Of a stretch of DNA of 64,000 bases, positions 1 through 9,427 are shown in pieces; positions within the stretch are counted from its first letter, which is position 1; every line of letters starts with the position of its first letter. Under the pieces are notes generated by a model, which did not search any database, was not told the DNA's origin, and was given only the letters and a program-made list of their open reading frames with translations. The stretch is from Enterococcus sp. RIT-PI-f (GTDB lineage Bacteria; Bacillota; Bacilli; Lactobacillales; Enterococcaceae), in assembly GCF_001297065.1 (NCBI RefSeq), contig NZ_LHOX01000011.1, positions 62,001-126,000 of the forward strand, read 5' to 3'. A program made the translations under genes and the position numbers.

Positions 1-265
1 TTTGCATCATTTGATCCAATTGCATCGCCTTAGTAAATACCAAAATCAAATCTGCTTGTGTGTCTGAGGGGATTTCCTGTTGCGCATAGATTGGAAATGG
101 AATGGCGATTTCTTCTCCATTCAAATTGGCTCTCAACCCATGTGCCCGAATCGCTTCGATATGCGCCGGCCAACCATCGATCAACGTCACTTCGTTGCCG
201 CCTCTTTTCAACATGATCGCAAAGCGACTACCCATCGCACCAGCACCAGCAATAACAATTTTCAT
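1..265 (-). CDS. panE: 2-dehydropantoate 2-reductase (ketopantoate reductase), N-terminal part
   Basis: The gene runs off the left edge, so only about 88 N-terminal residues are visible. They begin MKIVIAGAGAMGSRFAIML, a Rossmann fold with a GxGxxG dinucleotide site typical of the ApbA/PanE family, which reduces ketopantoate to pantoate with NADPH for pantothenate and CoA synthesis in the cytoplasm. The ATG at 265 is preceded by a GAGGAAG ribosome site. Related 2-hydroxyacid reductases share this N-terminus, so the exact substrate is inferred. Confidence 0.8.
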   Translation of the reverse strand, partial: MKIVIAGAGAMGSRFAIMLKRGGNEVTLIDGWPAHIEAIRAHGLRANLNGEEIAIPFPIYAQQEIPSDTQADLILVFTKAMQLDQMMQ

Positions 266-467
266 CTATCTTCCTCTTTCCTATCTGACAATTAGGTATA
301 GTTTACTCTAAATTGCCCAAATATGCGAGAGGCTTGCGTTTCAAGCAAGAAAATTTAAGAAAAAGCGAATTGGAATAGTTTGATTTTTCTGATAATTAAA
401 GAACGTACAATACTCCTTACAGTACGCTCTGCCTCGTGTAAACGGTTGACCGCTTGCAACCACAAAT

Positions 468-516
468 AAATACTTGCTAGCCGACACGGTCATCACCGTC
501 CAACTAACAAGTATTT
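468..516 (-). terminator. Terminator-like hairpin downstream of trhO
   Basis: The arms AAATACTTG and CAAGTATTT enclose a second inner hairpin (ACGGT/ACCGT). The U-tract is weak. It sits just past the stop of the minus-strand gene ending at 545. Confidence 0.55.
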
Positions 517-544
517 CACTCCCTATCTTTTCACGCCAAACTAC

Positions 545-1501
545 TTATGCGTGCATAGCTTCTACCGCAAAATTCGCCAATAAACGTTCCTTGTCGGCTT
601 CGGAAATGCCATGTTTTTCAACATAGCGGTTGTGTTCGTGCGTGGCACAATCATAGCTGCAGGCACCTAAATGCACAGCTTGATTCTCTTCTGACGTCAA
701 GAATTGACGGTTACATTCAGGATTGGCACAGTTCACGTAACGTTCACATGGTGTCCCATCAAACCAATCACGGCCAATCACTTGTTTGTCTACGTGATTG
801 ATTTCCACACTGATGCGTTCATCAAAGACATACATTTTGCCATCCCACAATTCTCCTTGTACTTCTGGATCATTGCCATAGGCAAAAATGCCGCCATGCA
901 ATTGGGCAACATCTTCAAAGCCTTCCCGCATGAGCCAACCTGAGAATTTTTCACAGCGAATACCACCGGTACAATATGTGACCACTTTTTTGTCCATAAA
1001 CTGTTCCTTGTTGTCGATGATCCATTGCGGCAATTCACGGAAACTGCGAATGTCTGGGCGAACCGCACCACGAAAATGACCCAAATCATATTCATAATCA
1101 TTTCGGGCATCGATCACAACTGTATCTTCATCCAACAATGCTTCTTTGAACGCTTTCGGGTCTAAATATTTCCCAGTCATTTCTAATGGATCGATATCAT
1201 CTTCAAGATTCAATGAAACCAATTCTTTTCTTGGACGGACGAAGATTTTCTTGAAGGCGTGGTCTGCCACTTCATCGACCTTATAAAAAATGCCTTGGAA
1301 ACGAGGATCAGCTTCCATCATTTCCCGATAGGCATCTGTCGCTTCGACCGTTCCTGAAAGCGTGCCGTTGATACCTTCTTTTGCGACTAAAATACGACCT
1401 TTGATGTCGTTTTCTTTACAAAATGCTAAATGCTCCTTTGCGAAGCTTTCTGGATCTTCGATAGTTGTATATTTGTAAAACAATAAGACACGGTAACTCA
1501 C
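545..1501 (-). CDS. trhO: tRNA uridine(34) hydroxylase, rhodanese family
   Basis: The 318-aa protein matches the TrhO (YceA/YbfQ) family, which hydroxylates uridine 34 of tRNA in an oxygen-dependent step towards 5-carboxymethoxy/methoxyuridine. An N-terminal ferredoxin-like domain is followed by a rhodanese domain whose active loop reads CTGGIRCEK, with the catalytic Cys near residue 177. A C-terminal Cys-rich segment (CANPEC ... GACSYDC) looks metal binding. The start is GTG, chosen because GGAGGAATTATT precedes it. The gene appears to be monocistronic with its own terminator. Family assignment is strong; the reaction is known from homologues. Confidence 0.9.
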   Translation of the reverse strand: MSYRVLLFYKYTTIEDPESFAKEHLAFCKENDIKGRILVAKEGINGTLSGTVEATDAYREMMEADPRFQGIFYKVDEVADHAFKKIFVRPRKELVSLNLEDDIDPLEMTGKYLDPKAFKEALLDEDTVVIDARNDYEYDLGHFRGAVRPDIRSFRELPQWIIDNKEQFMDKKVVTYCTGGIRCEKFSGWLMREGFEDVAQLHGGIFAYGNDPEVQGELWDGKMYVFDERISVEINHVDKQVIGRDWFDGTPCERYVNCANPECNRQFLTSEENQAVHLGACSYDCATHEHNRYVEKHGISEADKERLLANFAVEAMHA

Positions 1502-1609
1502 AATAATTCCTCCTTTTTTTGCACACTACAGTATAGGTTATCTCGTGACAAAAAACGAGTTTTATGCTTGTACCTTTTCACACAATTTCGCCAGTTGCTG
1601 CGACATTGC

Positions 1610-2347
1610 TCACTGCAGCGATGTGACGAAAAATGCTGTGACTTGATCCATTGTTTCACCGCGAACCAAATGCCGTTCTTCTCGGGAGATAAACTGTAGG
1701 TTGGCATCAGGATTTGCCTCTACGAAAGCTTCTACATCTTGATAGGGGATCTTTTCATCTTGAGTCCCATGCCAAAACAACAACGGTCGCTGACCTAATT
1801 TTTCTGGTTGGGATTGTAAATCATAGTCGTCCATCCAACCCAATAGCTTCGCATAATCGTCTGGCACAAAAAAGCCAGCTGCGCCTGCATGGGTTTGGAT
1901 GCGCGCCCGATAGCTGATCATGGAAGGAGAACCCATGATACAGGCAGCCGCAGTGATTTCAGGATGTTGGCACAAAAGACCGCAAGTGGTCATGCCCCCC
2001 ATCGAAACGCCGCCGACTGCGATTTGTCCATTGACTAAACCTAAATTTTCAAAGAAATCTACTAAGTATGCAAACTCGAACAAGTTCGTTTGAATACTTT
2101 GCCAAAACGTTAGGGACGGAATTTCCGATAAAGCAGTTTTTCTTTCGCCATGGTTGGCGGCGTCTGGTAAAATCACTCGAAAGTTGGCGCGTGCTAGCTT
2201 TCTCCCTTGGGTCAAAACCAACTCTTTGCTGGTTTGCCAGCCGTGATAATAAATGATCAGTGGTAACGGTTCATAGATCAACGCCTCCGGTACCACTTCT
2301 AACACAGGAATATTGCCGATTTTTCTTTTGCGTACTGCTACTTTCAT
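1610..2347 (-). CDS. Alpha/beta hydrolase, YitV-like esterase
   Basis: This 245-aa alpha/beta hydrolase has an oxyanion-type YYHGW segment near residue 35, a nucleophile elbow GVSMGG near residue 117 and a C-terminal FWHGTQDEKIPY segment that supplies the acid. It resembles Bacillus YitV and other prolyl-oligopeptidase-like esterases with unknown natural substrates. It has no signal peptide. I chose the ATG at 2347 over an in-frame GTG nine bases upstream because GAGGTGGAG sits at the right distance. It is probably a single gene. Confidence 0.75.
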   Translation of the reverse strand: MKVAVRKRKIGNIPVLEVVPEALIYEPLPLIIYYHGWQTSKELVLTQGRKLARANFRVILPDAANHGERKTALSEIPSLTFWQSIQTNLFEFAYLVDFFENLGLVNGQIAVGGVSMGGMTTCGLLCQHPEITAAACIMGSPSMISYRARIQTHAGAAGFFVPDDYAKLLGWMDDYDLQSQPEKLGQRPLLFWHGTQDEKIPYQDVEAFVEANPDANLQFISREERHLVRGETMDQVTAFFVTSLQ

Positions 2348-2433
2348 TTTCTCCACCTCTTTCTAAGTATACGAAATGTCCAGCTTTCTGCAAAGCAAGT
2401 TCCCTTTGTACGCCCCTAGTCAGCCTATCATGA

Positions 2434-2464
2434 AAAAGACCATGCCAGCTATGGCATGGTCTTC
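2434..2464 (-). terminator. Rho-independent terminator of the fructokinase gene
   Basis: A perfect GACCATGCC/GGCATGGTC stem is followed on the minus strand by a T-rich run (TCTTTTTC), just after the stop at 2471. Confidence 0.8.
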
Positions 2465-2470
2465 GCTTTC

Positions 2471-3343
2471 CTATGCGTGTAAAACTGCTTCTCTTGCCAA
2501 TGCCAGACAGCCTAATGTTCCCGCATTGTCTTCTAGTGCTGGCGTAACGATGTATTTATCTAAAGCCGGCGTTTCTACATAGCCATTGATCAGTTTTTGA
2601 AATGCTTGATGGACGTTTTCCAGCATATGCCGCTGTTTCATGACGCCGCCGCCAAATATGATCACATCTGGTGAGAGCATCAATGTCGTATTATAGGCAC
2701 ATTGGGCAATATAGCTGGCTTCAATGGCCCAGTATGGATCATCCTCTGACACATCTTGGCCTTTTTTGCCTAATCGTTTTTCAATTGCTGGTCCTGCAGC
2801 CATGCCTTCTAAACAATTGCCATGGAACGGACAACTGCCTTTGAAATCATCATCAGGATGAGGCACGACCAAAGCATGACCCATCTCAGGATGGCTGAAC
2901 CCTTCAACAAAACGGCCATCTTGCAACGCACCACCGCCCACGCCGGTACCTATCGTATAATAGACAACACTGCGACGGCCTTTGCCATTGCCAAAAACAT
3001 ATTCCCCGTAAGCTGCCGCATTGACATCTGTTGTCCATGAAATCGGTATAGGAAATGCTTTTTTCATCGTGCCGATAAAGTCAAAATTCTGCCATGCCAA
3101 CTTTGGCGTTGACGTAATATAGCCATAAGTTGGTGACTCATGATGGATATCGATTGGTCCAAAAGAACCAATCCCGATGCCCGCCAACTGGTCTTGATAT
3201 TGTTTAAAAAAGTCAATCACCAACGCCATCGTTTCATCAGGTGTTGTGGTAGGGAAACTAACCCGTTCTTTGATCGTCATTTCTTCATCGCCAATGCCGC
3301 AAACAAATTTCGTGCCGCCGGCTTCGATCGAACCGTATAACAT
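2471..3343 (-). CDS. scrK: Fructokinase, ROK family
   Basis: The 290-aa protein begins MLYGSIEAGGTKFVCGIG, the typical ROK-family fructokinase start with its nucleotide-binding DxGGTK-like motif. It phosphorylates fructose to fructose-6-phosphate. The GTGVGGG motif near residue 130 and a zinc-binding H...CxxHxxC cluster near 155-175 (GHALVVPHP, CPFHGNC) are present. I chose the ATG at 3343, with GAAGTGGAG upstream, over an in-frame ATG at 3376 that lacks a ribosome site. No sucrose PTS or hydrolase genes are adjacent, so it serves intracellular fructose from unlinked routes. A cre-like site lies in its promoter. Confidence 0.88.
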   Translation of the reverse strand: MLYGSIEAGGTKFVCGIGDEEMTIKERVSFPTTTPDETMALVIDFFKQYQDQLAGIGIGSFGPIDIHHESPTYGYITSTPKLAWQNFDFIGTMKKAFPIPISWTTDVNAAAYGEYVFGNGKGRRSVVYYTIGTGVGGGALQDGRFVEGFSHPEMGHALVVPHPDDDFKGSCPFHGNCLEGMAAGPAIEKRLGKKGQDVSEDDPYWAIEASYIAQCAYNTTLMLSPDVIIFGGGVMKQRHMLENVHQAFQKLINGYVETPALDKYIVTPALEDNAGTLGCLALAREAVLHA

Positions 3344-3451
3344 GTGCTCCACTTCTTTCTTTGGTTGATACTTCATTTTAACTAACTTTTATTGGAAATA
3401 CTAGGCAATCGACAAAACTTATCCCATGAATAAACCCTATGACCATAAGAT

Positions 3452-3465
3452 TCTAACCGGTTTCA
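3452..3465 (-). promoter_or_regulatory. Candidate CcpA site (cre) in the scrK promoter
   Basis: On the minus strand TGAAACCGGTTAGA fits TGWAANCGNTNWCA with one mismatch. It overlaps a possible promoter, TAGACA-18-TAGAAT. This suggests glucose repression of fructokinase; binding is inferred. Confidence 0.5.
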
Positions 3466-3495
3466 CTTTCACTTGTCTATTTTTCCCTCACGGAC

Positions 3496-3525
3496 AAAAA
3501 AAAGACCTGCATCCTGCAGATCTTT
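3496..3525 (-). terminator. Terminator of the SPFH-LOR operon
   Basis: An AGATCTGCA/TGCAGGTCT hairpin is followed by eight T on the minus strand, immediately after the stop at 3531. Confidence 0.8.
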
Positions 3526-3530
3526 CTCTG

Positions 3531-4025
3531 TTAAGAACTCGCTGAACTTGCTGCATTGTCATCTGCTTTGACACGATCAATGGCGACAACCAAAGAAATG
3601 ATCAAATCGTCCATATCTTCTTCATAAATCACGACTTCGTAAGTATCTCCCCATGAGATCCATTTTTTGTGGATCTCAGCGACTCGTTTGCCATGGCGGT
3701 TGACAACAAAGTCCATATCCCACCAGTTGCCATCAACACTGATCCCTTCTGCATCAATGTCGTATTTTGCTCTGAAAAAAGTCAATTGTTTAGATAAGAC
3801 AATGGCTTCTTTGCCATGGACTTCAACAAAAAACTTTGGCAGCAAACTAAAGACTTTCTTGGTGATCTCTGCCACTGGTTGTCGTTGTTCATCTAAAATC
3901 TTAAAACGCTTAGGAATTTGCATAAAACTGCCTTCCACATAGTAACGGGGATTTTGTTGCTCATCCATGACAGTAAATTTTTCACCAATACTAAATACCT
4001 TTTGCTTGATATAGAGTTTTTTCAT
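3531..4025 (-). CDS. LURP-one-related (LOR, tubby-like) family protein
   Basis: This 164-aa protein belongs to the LOR/DUF567 family, a tubby-like beta-barrel. Visible family features are the opening MKKLYIKQKVFSIGEKFTV, a repeated strand pattern, a middle WWDMDF segment and the later GKRVAEIHKKW. Its molecular role in bacteria is not established; tubby-like domains may bind lipids. The gene starts three bases after the SPFH gene stop and uses a GGAG that overlaps that stop, so the two are translationally coupled. That suggests a membrane-linked role with the SPFH protein. The C-terminal Ser/Ala tail is low complexity. Confidence 0.75.
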   Translation of the reverse strand: MKKLYIKQKVFSIGEKFTVMDEQQNPRYYVEGSFMQIPKRFKILDEQRQPVAEITKKVFSLLPKFFVEVHGKEAIVLSKQLTFFRAKYDIDAEGISVDGNWWDMDFVVNRHGKRVAEIHKKWISWGDTYEVVIYEEDMDDLIISLVVAIDRVKADDNAASSASS

Positions 4026-4028
4026 CTG

Positions 4029-4904
4029 TTAGACTCCTTTTTCTTTGACATCTCCGGTATTGATCACTGGTTGCGTGCCTTTATCGGTAATGATCGATAC
4101 CAGTAAATTATTGATCAGTTGCACTTTACGGTCATCTGTAAAATTGATGTCTTGGCCATCTTCGATCTGTTCTAAAGCCATTTGTGTCATTGAAACGGCC
4201 CCTTCAACAATGATTTGGCGGGCGGAAAGAATCGCTTTGGCTTGTTGTCGTTGCAGCATTGCACTGGCAATTTCTGTCGCATATGCCAAATGATTCAAGC
4301 GCGTTTCGATCACTTCAACACCAGCAACAGCTAACCGTTCTTGCAACTCTTTGGCTAATTCGGCTGACACTTCATTGGTATTCCCACGTAGGGTGATGTC
4401 GTCATCATTGAATGTGTCATATGGATATTGACTGGCAATATGGCGAACTGCCGTTTCACTTTGAATCTCAATAAAGTTTTGGTAGTAGTCAACGTCGAAC
4501 AGTGCTTTTGCGGTATCAACGACTTTGAACACGACCACCGCCGATATCTCGATTGGATTGCCATCAGAGTCATTGACCTTTAATAAAGAACTATTAAAGT
4601 TGCGGACTTTCAATGATACATTGATCTTTTGTGTCAATGGTGTGGTCACGAACAAACCATTGGCTTTGATCGTGCCTAAATATTGACCAAAAAACAAAAT
4701 CGCTTTGGCTTGATTCGGTTGCACGATGGTCAGTGAGCTGAGGAATAAAAAAGAAATGATCCACAAAACCACACCGATGATGATCTCAAATGCGCGTTCA
4801 TTGACCGCACCGTCATAAAACATATAGGCACCACCGATCAACAACCCAATCAAAACCACCAATGCCAAATACCCATTCACATGAAACGTTTGTTTTTCTT
4901 TCAT
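4029..4904 (-). CDS. SPFH/band 7 domain membrane protein
   Basis: The 291-aa protein has two N-terminal hydrophobic segments (about residues 10-65) followed by an SPFH/prohibitin-like domain (IVQPNQAKAILFFGQYLG ... VNVSLKVRNFNSS) and a helical segment with RLNHLAYATEIASAMLQRQQA, a hallmark of the family. Such proteins form oligomeric membrane scaffolds. I chose the ATG at 4904 because AAAGGAGG stands six bases upstream; a further in-frame upstream start lacks this. It is the first gene of a two-gene operon with the LOR protein. Confidence 0.85.
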   Translation of the reverse strand: MKEKQTFHVNGYLALVVLIGLLIGGAYMFYDGAVNERAFEIIIGVVLWIISFLFLSSLTIVQPNQAKAILFFGQYLGTIKANGLFVTTPLTQKINVSLKVRNFNSSLLKVNDSDGNPIEISAVVVFKVVDTAKALFDVDYYQNFIEIQSETAVRHIASQYPYDTFNDDDITLRGNTNEVSAELAKELQERLAVAGVEVIETRLNHLAYATEIASAMLQRQQAKAILSARQIIVEGAVSMTQMALEQIEDGQDINFTDDRKVQLINNLLVSIITDKGTQPVINTGDVKEKGV

Positions 4905-5002
4905 TTTGTTCCTCCTTTGTCTTATTCTCTCCATCTTACCGCGGTTGTTTCAAGTCTGCAAATGTTCTTACGCATTTTTTTAACAGGACCAATCGTCCTA
5001 TT

Positions 5003-5030
5003 TTGATTTTGACCCATTTCCCGTTACAAT
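5003..5030 (+). promoter_or_regulatory. Promoter for the 118-aa acidic protein gene
   Basis: TTGATT and TACAAT are separated by 16 bases and lie about 40 bases before the start at 5071. Confidence 0.5.
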
Positions 5031-5070
5031 TAAAGGAGCAACCAATTTAGTCAAAAAAGGAGCACACACT

Positions 5071-5427
5071 ATGACACAAAAAATCGATTTAGAAAATACC
5101 AAATGGTCATTAGAAAATATCATTAAAACTGTCGGCACTGATTTGTCTTCTGTCGTTGAGATCCAAAATACAGAAGGTATCGACGTGGTGGTCATTTCTA
5201 AAGATGAATGGCAGCATCTGTTGGCCTTATTAGATACCCGTCATGCAGAGGGGTATCGCTTGGATCAAGAATTGCCTGAAGACATTTTGATCGACGTCGC
5301 CGACACGGACAATCAGTATAGCGGCGAAGGCGAATTGGAAATGGAACTGCCAGAAAGAGTCCATCCAGCGCCTGACTTTGAACTTGAAGCAGAAGAAATC
5401 GTTGAAAGCGATGACGTTCTAGACTAA
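5071..5427 (+). CDS. Hypothetical acidic protein
   Basis: This 118-aa protein has a strong AAAGGAG site and its own promoter and terminator, so it is a real gene. I do not recognise the family. Residues 1-65 look globular, with alternating strand and helix (VVEIQNTEGIDVVVISKDEW then HLLALLDTRH). The C-terminal half is very acidic and probably extended, ending EAEEIVESDDVLD. There are no Cys residues, no membrane segments and no signal peptide. The ISKDEWQHLLALL stretch faintly recalls Phd-type antitoxins, but no toxin gene is beside it, so I do not assign that role. Confidence 0.7.
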   Translation: MTQKIDLENTKWSLENIIKTVGTDLSSVVEIQNTEGIDVVVISKDEWQHLLALLDTRHAEGYRLDQELPEDILIDVADTDNQYSGEGELEMELPERVHPAPDFELEAEEIVESDDVLD

Positions 5428-5474
5428 CAAAGAAGAAGCGAACCTGTTACAGGTCGCTTCTTCTTTGTTTGTTT
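5427..5474. terminator. Bidirectional terminator
   Basis: A long hairpin with arms ACAAAGAAGAAGCGA and TCGCTTCTTCTTTGT lies between the converging genes ending at 5427 and 5486, with T-rich flanks on both strands. Confidence 0.85.
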
Positions 5475-5485
5475 GCGGAAATTGC

Positions 5486-6652
5486 TTATGGTGCTTGTTT
5501 GTCTAACACAGCTTGCAAACGGGCGATAGCCGGGCCTAGTTCTTGTTGGGCTTCTTCTTCTGGATCAAGGGATTGGCACTCTTGCAAGCGGGCCAGCCAA
5601 AGCGCCGGTTCTTTCACCCCTAATTGACCTATCGCCCAATAAGCGGTCCCCCGAATCACGGGCCTTACATCTTCAGTGGCGCACCGCCAAATGTCTGGCA
5701 AGGCACTACGATCGCCGACATTGGCTAAGGCAATGATGGCATTGCGCTGCAAGGGCTTCTTGCCGCGCCATGAACCAGATAAATGGCCAAATTGTACTTT
5801 AAAGTCTTTGTTGGAGAGCGAAAGCATCGGTTTCAATTTAGGATAGACAGTCTCTACTTCCGGTTCCATCTCAGCATGAAAATGAAAATCTTTGCCTCGA
5901 TTATACGGACAAACCAGTTGGCAGATATCACAACCGTAGATCACATTGTGCATCTTCTTCCGATATTCCTCAGGCATCATCCCTTTGGTTTGTGTTTGAT
6001 AAGAGAGACAGCGTTGCGCATTCATCCGGCCGTCTCCTAGCAGTGCTTTGGTGGGACAAGCTGTGATACAGCGGGTACATTCTCCACAACCAAAAGGCAC
6101 TTCTTCGTCTGGGGCCAAGGTGATATTGGTGACGATTTCTCCTAAATAAACAAAAGAACCAAACTCCTCCGTGATCAATAACCCATTACGTCCTACGAAA
6201 CCTAGTCCAGCTCGTTGTGCTGCAGCAACGTCCACCAATTCTCCAGTATCCACTTGCGGTGCAAATCGCCAGTCTTCCGCTGCTTCCATAGATGCTGCTT
6301 GCGCTTGGATAAAGGCAATCAACTTATCTAAACGGTCACGCAGCACATCATGATAATCGATTCCCCAAGAAGCACGGGCAAACATGCCTCTTTTTTCATC
6401 TCTAGGTACTTTTTCTTTGATTTTTGTTGGATAAGCTAGTGCAATGGCGATGATTGTTTGGGGATTCTCGAAAGTCCGCTCAGGATAGATACGCTCCTCG
6501 ATCACTGGATGTTCAAAACCCGAGGTATGCCCTTTGGCCTTTTGTTCTCGCAGTGATTCTTCTAAATAAGTGAAAGGTTCTGCAGATGCAAACCCAATTT
6601 TATCGATGCCTAACCGCTTGCTTTCAGCGATAATTTTTTCTTTTAAAGACAT
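5486..6652 (-). CDS. queG: Epoxyqueuosine reductase
   Basis: The 388-aa enzyme catalyses the last step of queuosine synthesis in tRNA, reducing epoxyqueuosine with cobalamin and two [4Fe-4S] clusters. The cobalamin-binding N-terminal domain ([18 protein letters not shown]) is followed by ferredoxin-like motifs [12 protein letters not shown] near 190 and [11 protein letters not shown] near 240. A C-terminal HEAT-like region follows (about 280-388). Length matches the family. A good promoter and a GAGGAG ribosome site precede it. It stands alone and shares its 3' terminator with the facing gene. Confidence 0.92.
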   Translation of the reverse strand: MSLKEKIIAESKRLGIDKIGFASAEPFTYLEESLREQKAKGHTSGFEHPVIEERIYPERTFENPQTIIAIALAYPTKIKEKVPRDEKRGMFARASWGIDYHDVLRDRLDKLIAFIQAQAASMEAAEDWRFAPQVDTGELVDVAAAQRAGLGFVGRNGLLITEEFGSFVYLGEIVTNITLAPDEEVPFGCGECTRCITACPTKALLGDGRMNAQRCLSYQTQTKGMMPEEYRKKMHNVIYGCDICQLVCPYNRGKDFHFHAEMEPEVETVYPKLKPMLSLSNKDFKVQFGHLSGSWRGKKPLQRNAIIALANVGDRSALPDIWRCATEDVRPVIRGTAYWAIGQLGVKEPALWLARLQECQSLDPEEEAQQELGPAIARLQAVLDKQAP

Positions 6653-6705
6653 AGTTGCTCCTCTTTTGATAACTGACCGTTCAAAGCATATTTTTTTATT
6701 CTCCC

Positions 6706-6734
6706 ATTATACGAAAGGAAATGCAGAATGTCGA
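6706..6734 (-). promoter_or_regulatory. queG promoter
   Basis: On the minus strand TCGACA and TATAAT are 17 bases apart, about 55 bases before the queG start. Confidence 0.65.
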
Positions 6735-6882
6735 TATCTAGCTCTTTTTGGTTTGTATACATCGAAAAATGCGTACAAAATTTTAAGATTTCAATTAGCT
6801 TTGATTTGTTACCGTTATCATTGGTTACTTCAAAGGTCTGTCATGCTAGACTAATAAAAGAAAAAGTGAAATGGAGAAGATT

Positions 6883-9216
6883 ATGGATCAAACAACGATT
6901 GGGCTGACTTCTGCAGAAGCAGCCAAAAAAACAGCAGCTGGCTTGCATAATGACTATGAAACCACTGCCAGTAAAACAACTACAGCCATTATTCAGGACA
7001 ATATATTCACCTTATTCAATTTTTTGAATATACTGATTGGTATCTTCTTATTTGCAGTTGGTGCCTACTCGAATATGTTTTATCTGGTGATCATCTTGGT
7101 CAATATCACCATCGGGATCAGTCAAGAAATTCATGCGCGGAATCTGGTCAAAAAGCTCTCGCTTATTGCACCTCAAACTTTGCGGGTGTGGCGGGATGGT
7201 CAAATCAGCAGCCACACCTCGAAGGAATTGGTACTTGGCGACTGGGTGGTACTTGGCGCAGGGGATCAGATCCCTGCTGACTTAACGATTCAATCTGGAC
7301 GCGTGGAAGTCAATGAAGCCATGCTGACAGGTGAAGCCGATCTTGTTGTCAAACAAGCAGGGGATCGTTTATTATCTGGCAGCTTTATTGTGAGTGGCGA
7401 GGTCACGGCTGAAGTTCTTCATGTGGGTGCTGATAATTACGCAGCGAAACTAAGCAATGAAGCCAAAGTCCACAAACCTATACGTTCTGAATTGGTTTCA
7501 TCGATTCGTCGGGTGTCACAATTCACCAGCTATGTGATCGTTCCTCTTGGCGTCATCTTATTTTTGCAAGCTTATTTCTTGCGAGATACAGGCATCAAAT
7601 CTTCGGTGATCGTTTCTGCCGCAGCTTTATTGGGCATGTTACCTAAAGGCCTTGTCCTGCTGATCAGCATCGCTTTGACGACAGGTGTGATCAAACTTGC
7701 CAAAAAAAGGATCCTTGTCCAAGAAATGCATGCGATTGAAACATTGGCCCATGTCGATACCCTTTGTCTAGACAAAACTGGTACGTTGACAGAAGGCAAA
7801 ATGCGCTTAGAAGACGTGCTGCCATTGCAGGATACAGTCGATCCTCATGTGTTCCTTGGTCATTATTTAGCCGCAAGTACCGATAATAACTTGACCATGC
7901 AAGCCTTGCGAGAAGCTTTGCCTGTCAGCGCAGCACAAACCCCTGTAACCATGCTCCCCTTTTCTTCCGAACGCAAATGGGGCGCTGTTTCTTTCGATTC
8001 ACTAGGTACGCTCTATTTGGGGGCGCCAGAAAAAGTCGCTGACTGCGGGGAATTACCTGAAGTCAAGGCAGCACAAATGGCCGGTTTGCGGGTACTGATT
8101 TTGGCCCATTCATCAACAGCACAACACACCGCAGAAGCGTTTGATCCTACTGACGCACAAGCGATAGCTGTCATTGTCTTATCAGACATTATCCGCCAAA
8201 ACGCCCAAGAAACCTTGGCTTATCTCTCCGATGAAGGCATTGATTTGAAAGTGATCTCTGGGGATAATCCAATCGCTGTCGCGGCGATTGCCCAACGTGC
8301 CGGTGTCCCTTATGCCGAAAAAGCCATTGATCTATCCACTTTATCTTCAGAAGAAGACGTTCGCGCCGCAGCCTTGCGCTATACAGTTTTCGGCCGTGTC
8401 ACGCCTGAACAAAAGAAATTACTGGTGGAAGAATTAAAAGCCGCCAACCGAACTGTCGCCATGACTGGTGATGGCGTCAATGATGTGTTGGCCTTGCGGG
8501 AAGCCGATGTCAGCATTGCCATGGCTGCTGGGGATAGTGCCGCAAGACAAATCGCCAATTTTGTCTTATTGGACTCCGACTTCACCACATTGCCAGATGT
8601 CTTGTTTGAAGGCCGCCGGGTGGTCAATAATGTGACCAAAGCCTCAGGGATCTTTTTTATCAAAACGATCTACAGTTTTCTCTTGTCCCTGATTTGTATT
8701 TTGACTTCCAGTGCCTTTCCATTCTTGCCGATCCAAATCACCTTGATTGATTTAGCGATCGAAGGCTATCCTTCTTTCTTTTTATCTTTCGAAGAAAATA
8801 AGCAACGCATTCATGGAAACTACTTGTCTACTGCCTTGCTGCATGCTTTACCTAATGCCTTGCTCGTGCTCGTGAATTACTTCGCTGTGCGCTTCTTGCA
8901 AACCGATTACGGTTGGCACGCAGGCGATACCACAACATTATTGTATTATTTGTTGATTGGGATCAGTTGTTTGGCAGTGATCCGTGCCTGTCTGCCGTTA
9001 AATCCGCTACGTCTTTTCTTAGCAATCTCCACCACGATAGGCATCTATGTGGCTGCGATGCTCTTCCATCACTTATTGGAAATCAGTTTCTTAACAGCCG
9101 TGACATTGCCTTATTTCATAGGATTGATGGTCATCAATATCATTTTGTTCACCGGCTTGTCTTTATTGGCCAAAAAGTGGACAGCCATGCGCCTAGCAAA
9201 AGCACAACACGAATGA
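6883..9216 (+). CDS. Cation-translocating P-type ATPase
   Basis: This 777-aa P-type ATPase pumps a cation across the membrane. It has an actuator TGEAD motif, a TM4 segment MLPKGLVLL, the phosphorylation motif DKTGTLT, and the hinge TGDGVNDVLALREADVSIAMAAG. About eight to ten membrane segments fit the usual topology. There is no heavy-metal-binding N-terminal domain or CPC motif, so it is not P1B type. It resembles the streptococcal and enterococcal ExP7-like group, whose ion is not well settled. The ATG at 6883 has GGAGA eight bases upstream; an ATG at 6871 overlaps that site. It is monocistronic. Confidence 0.85.
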   Translation: MDQTTIGLTSAEAAKKTAAGLHNDYETTASKTTTAIIQDNIFTLFNFLNILIGIFLFAVGAYSNMFYLVIILVNITIGISQEIHARNLVKKLSLIAPQTLRVWRDGQISSHTSKELVLGDWVVLGAGDQIPADLTIQSGRVEVNEAMLTGEADLVVKQAGDRLLSGSFIVSGEVTAEVLHVGADNYAAKLSNEAKVHKPIRSELVSSIRRVSQFTSYVIVPLGVILFLQAYFLRDTGIKSSVIVSAAALLGMLPKGLVLLISIALTTGVIKLAKKRILVQEMHAIETLAHVDTLCLDKTGTLTEGKMRLEDVLPLQDTVDPHVFLGHYLAASTDNNLTMQALREALPVSAAQTPVTMLPFSSERKWGAVSFDSLGTLYLGAPEKVADCGELPEVKAAQMAGLRVLILAHSSTAQHTAEAFDPTDAQAIAVIVLSDIIRQNAQETLAYLSDEGIDLKVISGDNPIAVAAIAQRAGVPYAEKAIDLSTLSSEEDVRAAALRYTVFGRVTPEQKKLLVEELKAANRTVAMTGDGVNDVLALREADVSIAMAAGDSAARQIANFVLLDSDFTTLPDVLFEGRRVVNNVTKASGIFFIKTIYSFLLSLICILTSSAFPFLPIQITLIDLAIEGYPSFFLSFEENKQRIHGNYLSTALLHALPNALLVLVNYFAVRFLQTDYGWHAGDTTTLLYYLLIGISCLAVIRACLPLNPLRLFLAISTTIGIYVAAMLFHHLLEISFLTAVTLPYFIGLMVINIILFTGLSLLAKKWTAMRLAKAQHE

Positions 9217-9221
9217 CATAC

Positions 9222-9258
9222 TTAGACGTTTCCGTATATTTACGGGGACGTTTTTTTC
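9222..9258 (+). terminator. Terminator of the P-type ATPase gene
   Basis: A hairpin with CGTTTCCGTA/TACGGGGACG arms is followed by seven T, six bases after the stop. Confidence 0.8.
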
Positions 9259-9314
9259 ATGGATAGGCCCATCCCCCACTGACCAAATGAAATCCATGCA
9301 AGATTTTGAAAATT

Positions 9315-9342
9315 TGTTATACTAATCTTGTAGGCGGTTACA
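9315..9342 (+). promoter_or_regulatory. dhaMKL promoter with cre-like site
   Basis: TGTTATACT is an extended -10 at 9315-9323 and no good -35 is seen. TGTAGGCGGTTACA at 9329-9342 matches the cre consensus with one mismatch and would cover the start site. CcpA repression is inferred. Confidence 0.5.
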
Positions 9343-9427
9343 ATCGTTATGTGCCTTTTATTTTTTAATGCGGACAAAATGACTGAACTGTGCTGCAAAT
9401 TTGCTCAGAAAGCGTTGGTGATCATGC

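Noticed and set aside
5071-5427. Phd-type antitoxin
   Set aside because: Only a short ISKDEWQHLLALL resemblance, no toxin gene beside it and a long acidic tail not typical of Phd.
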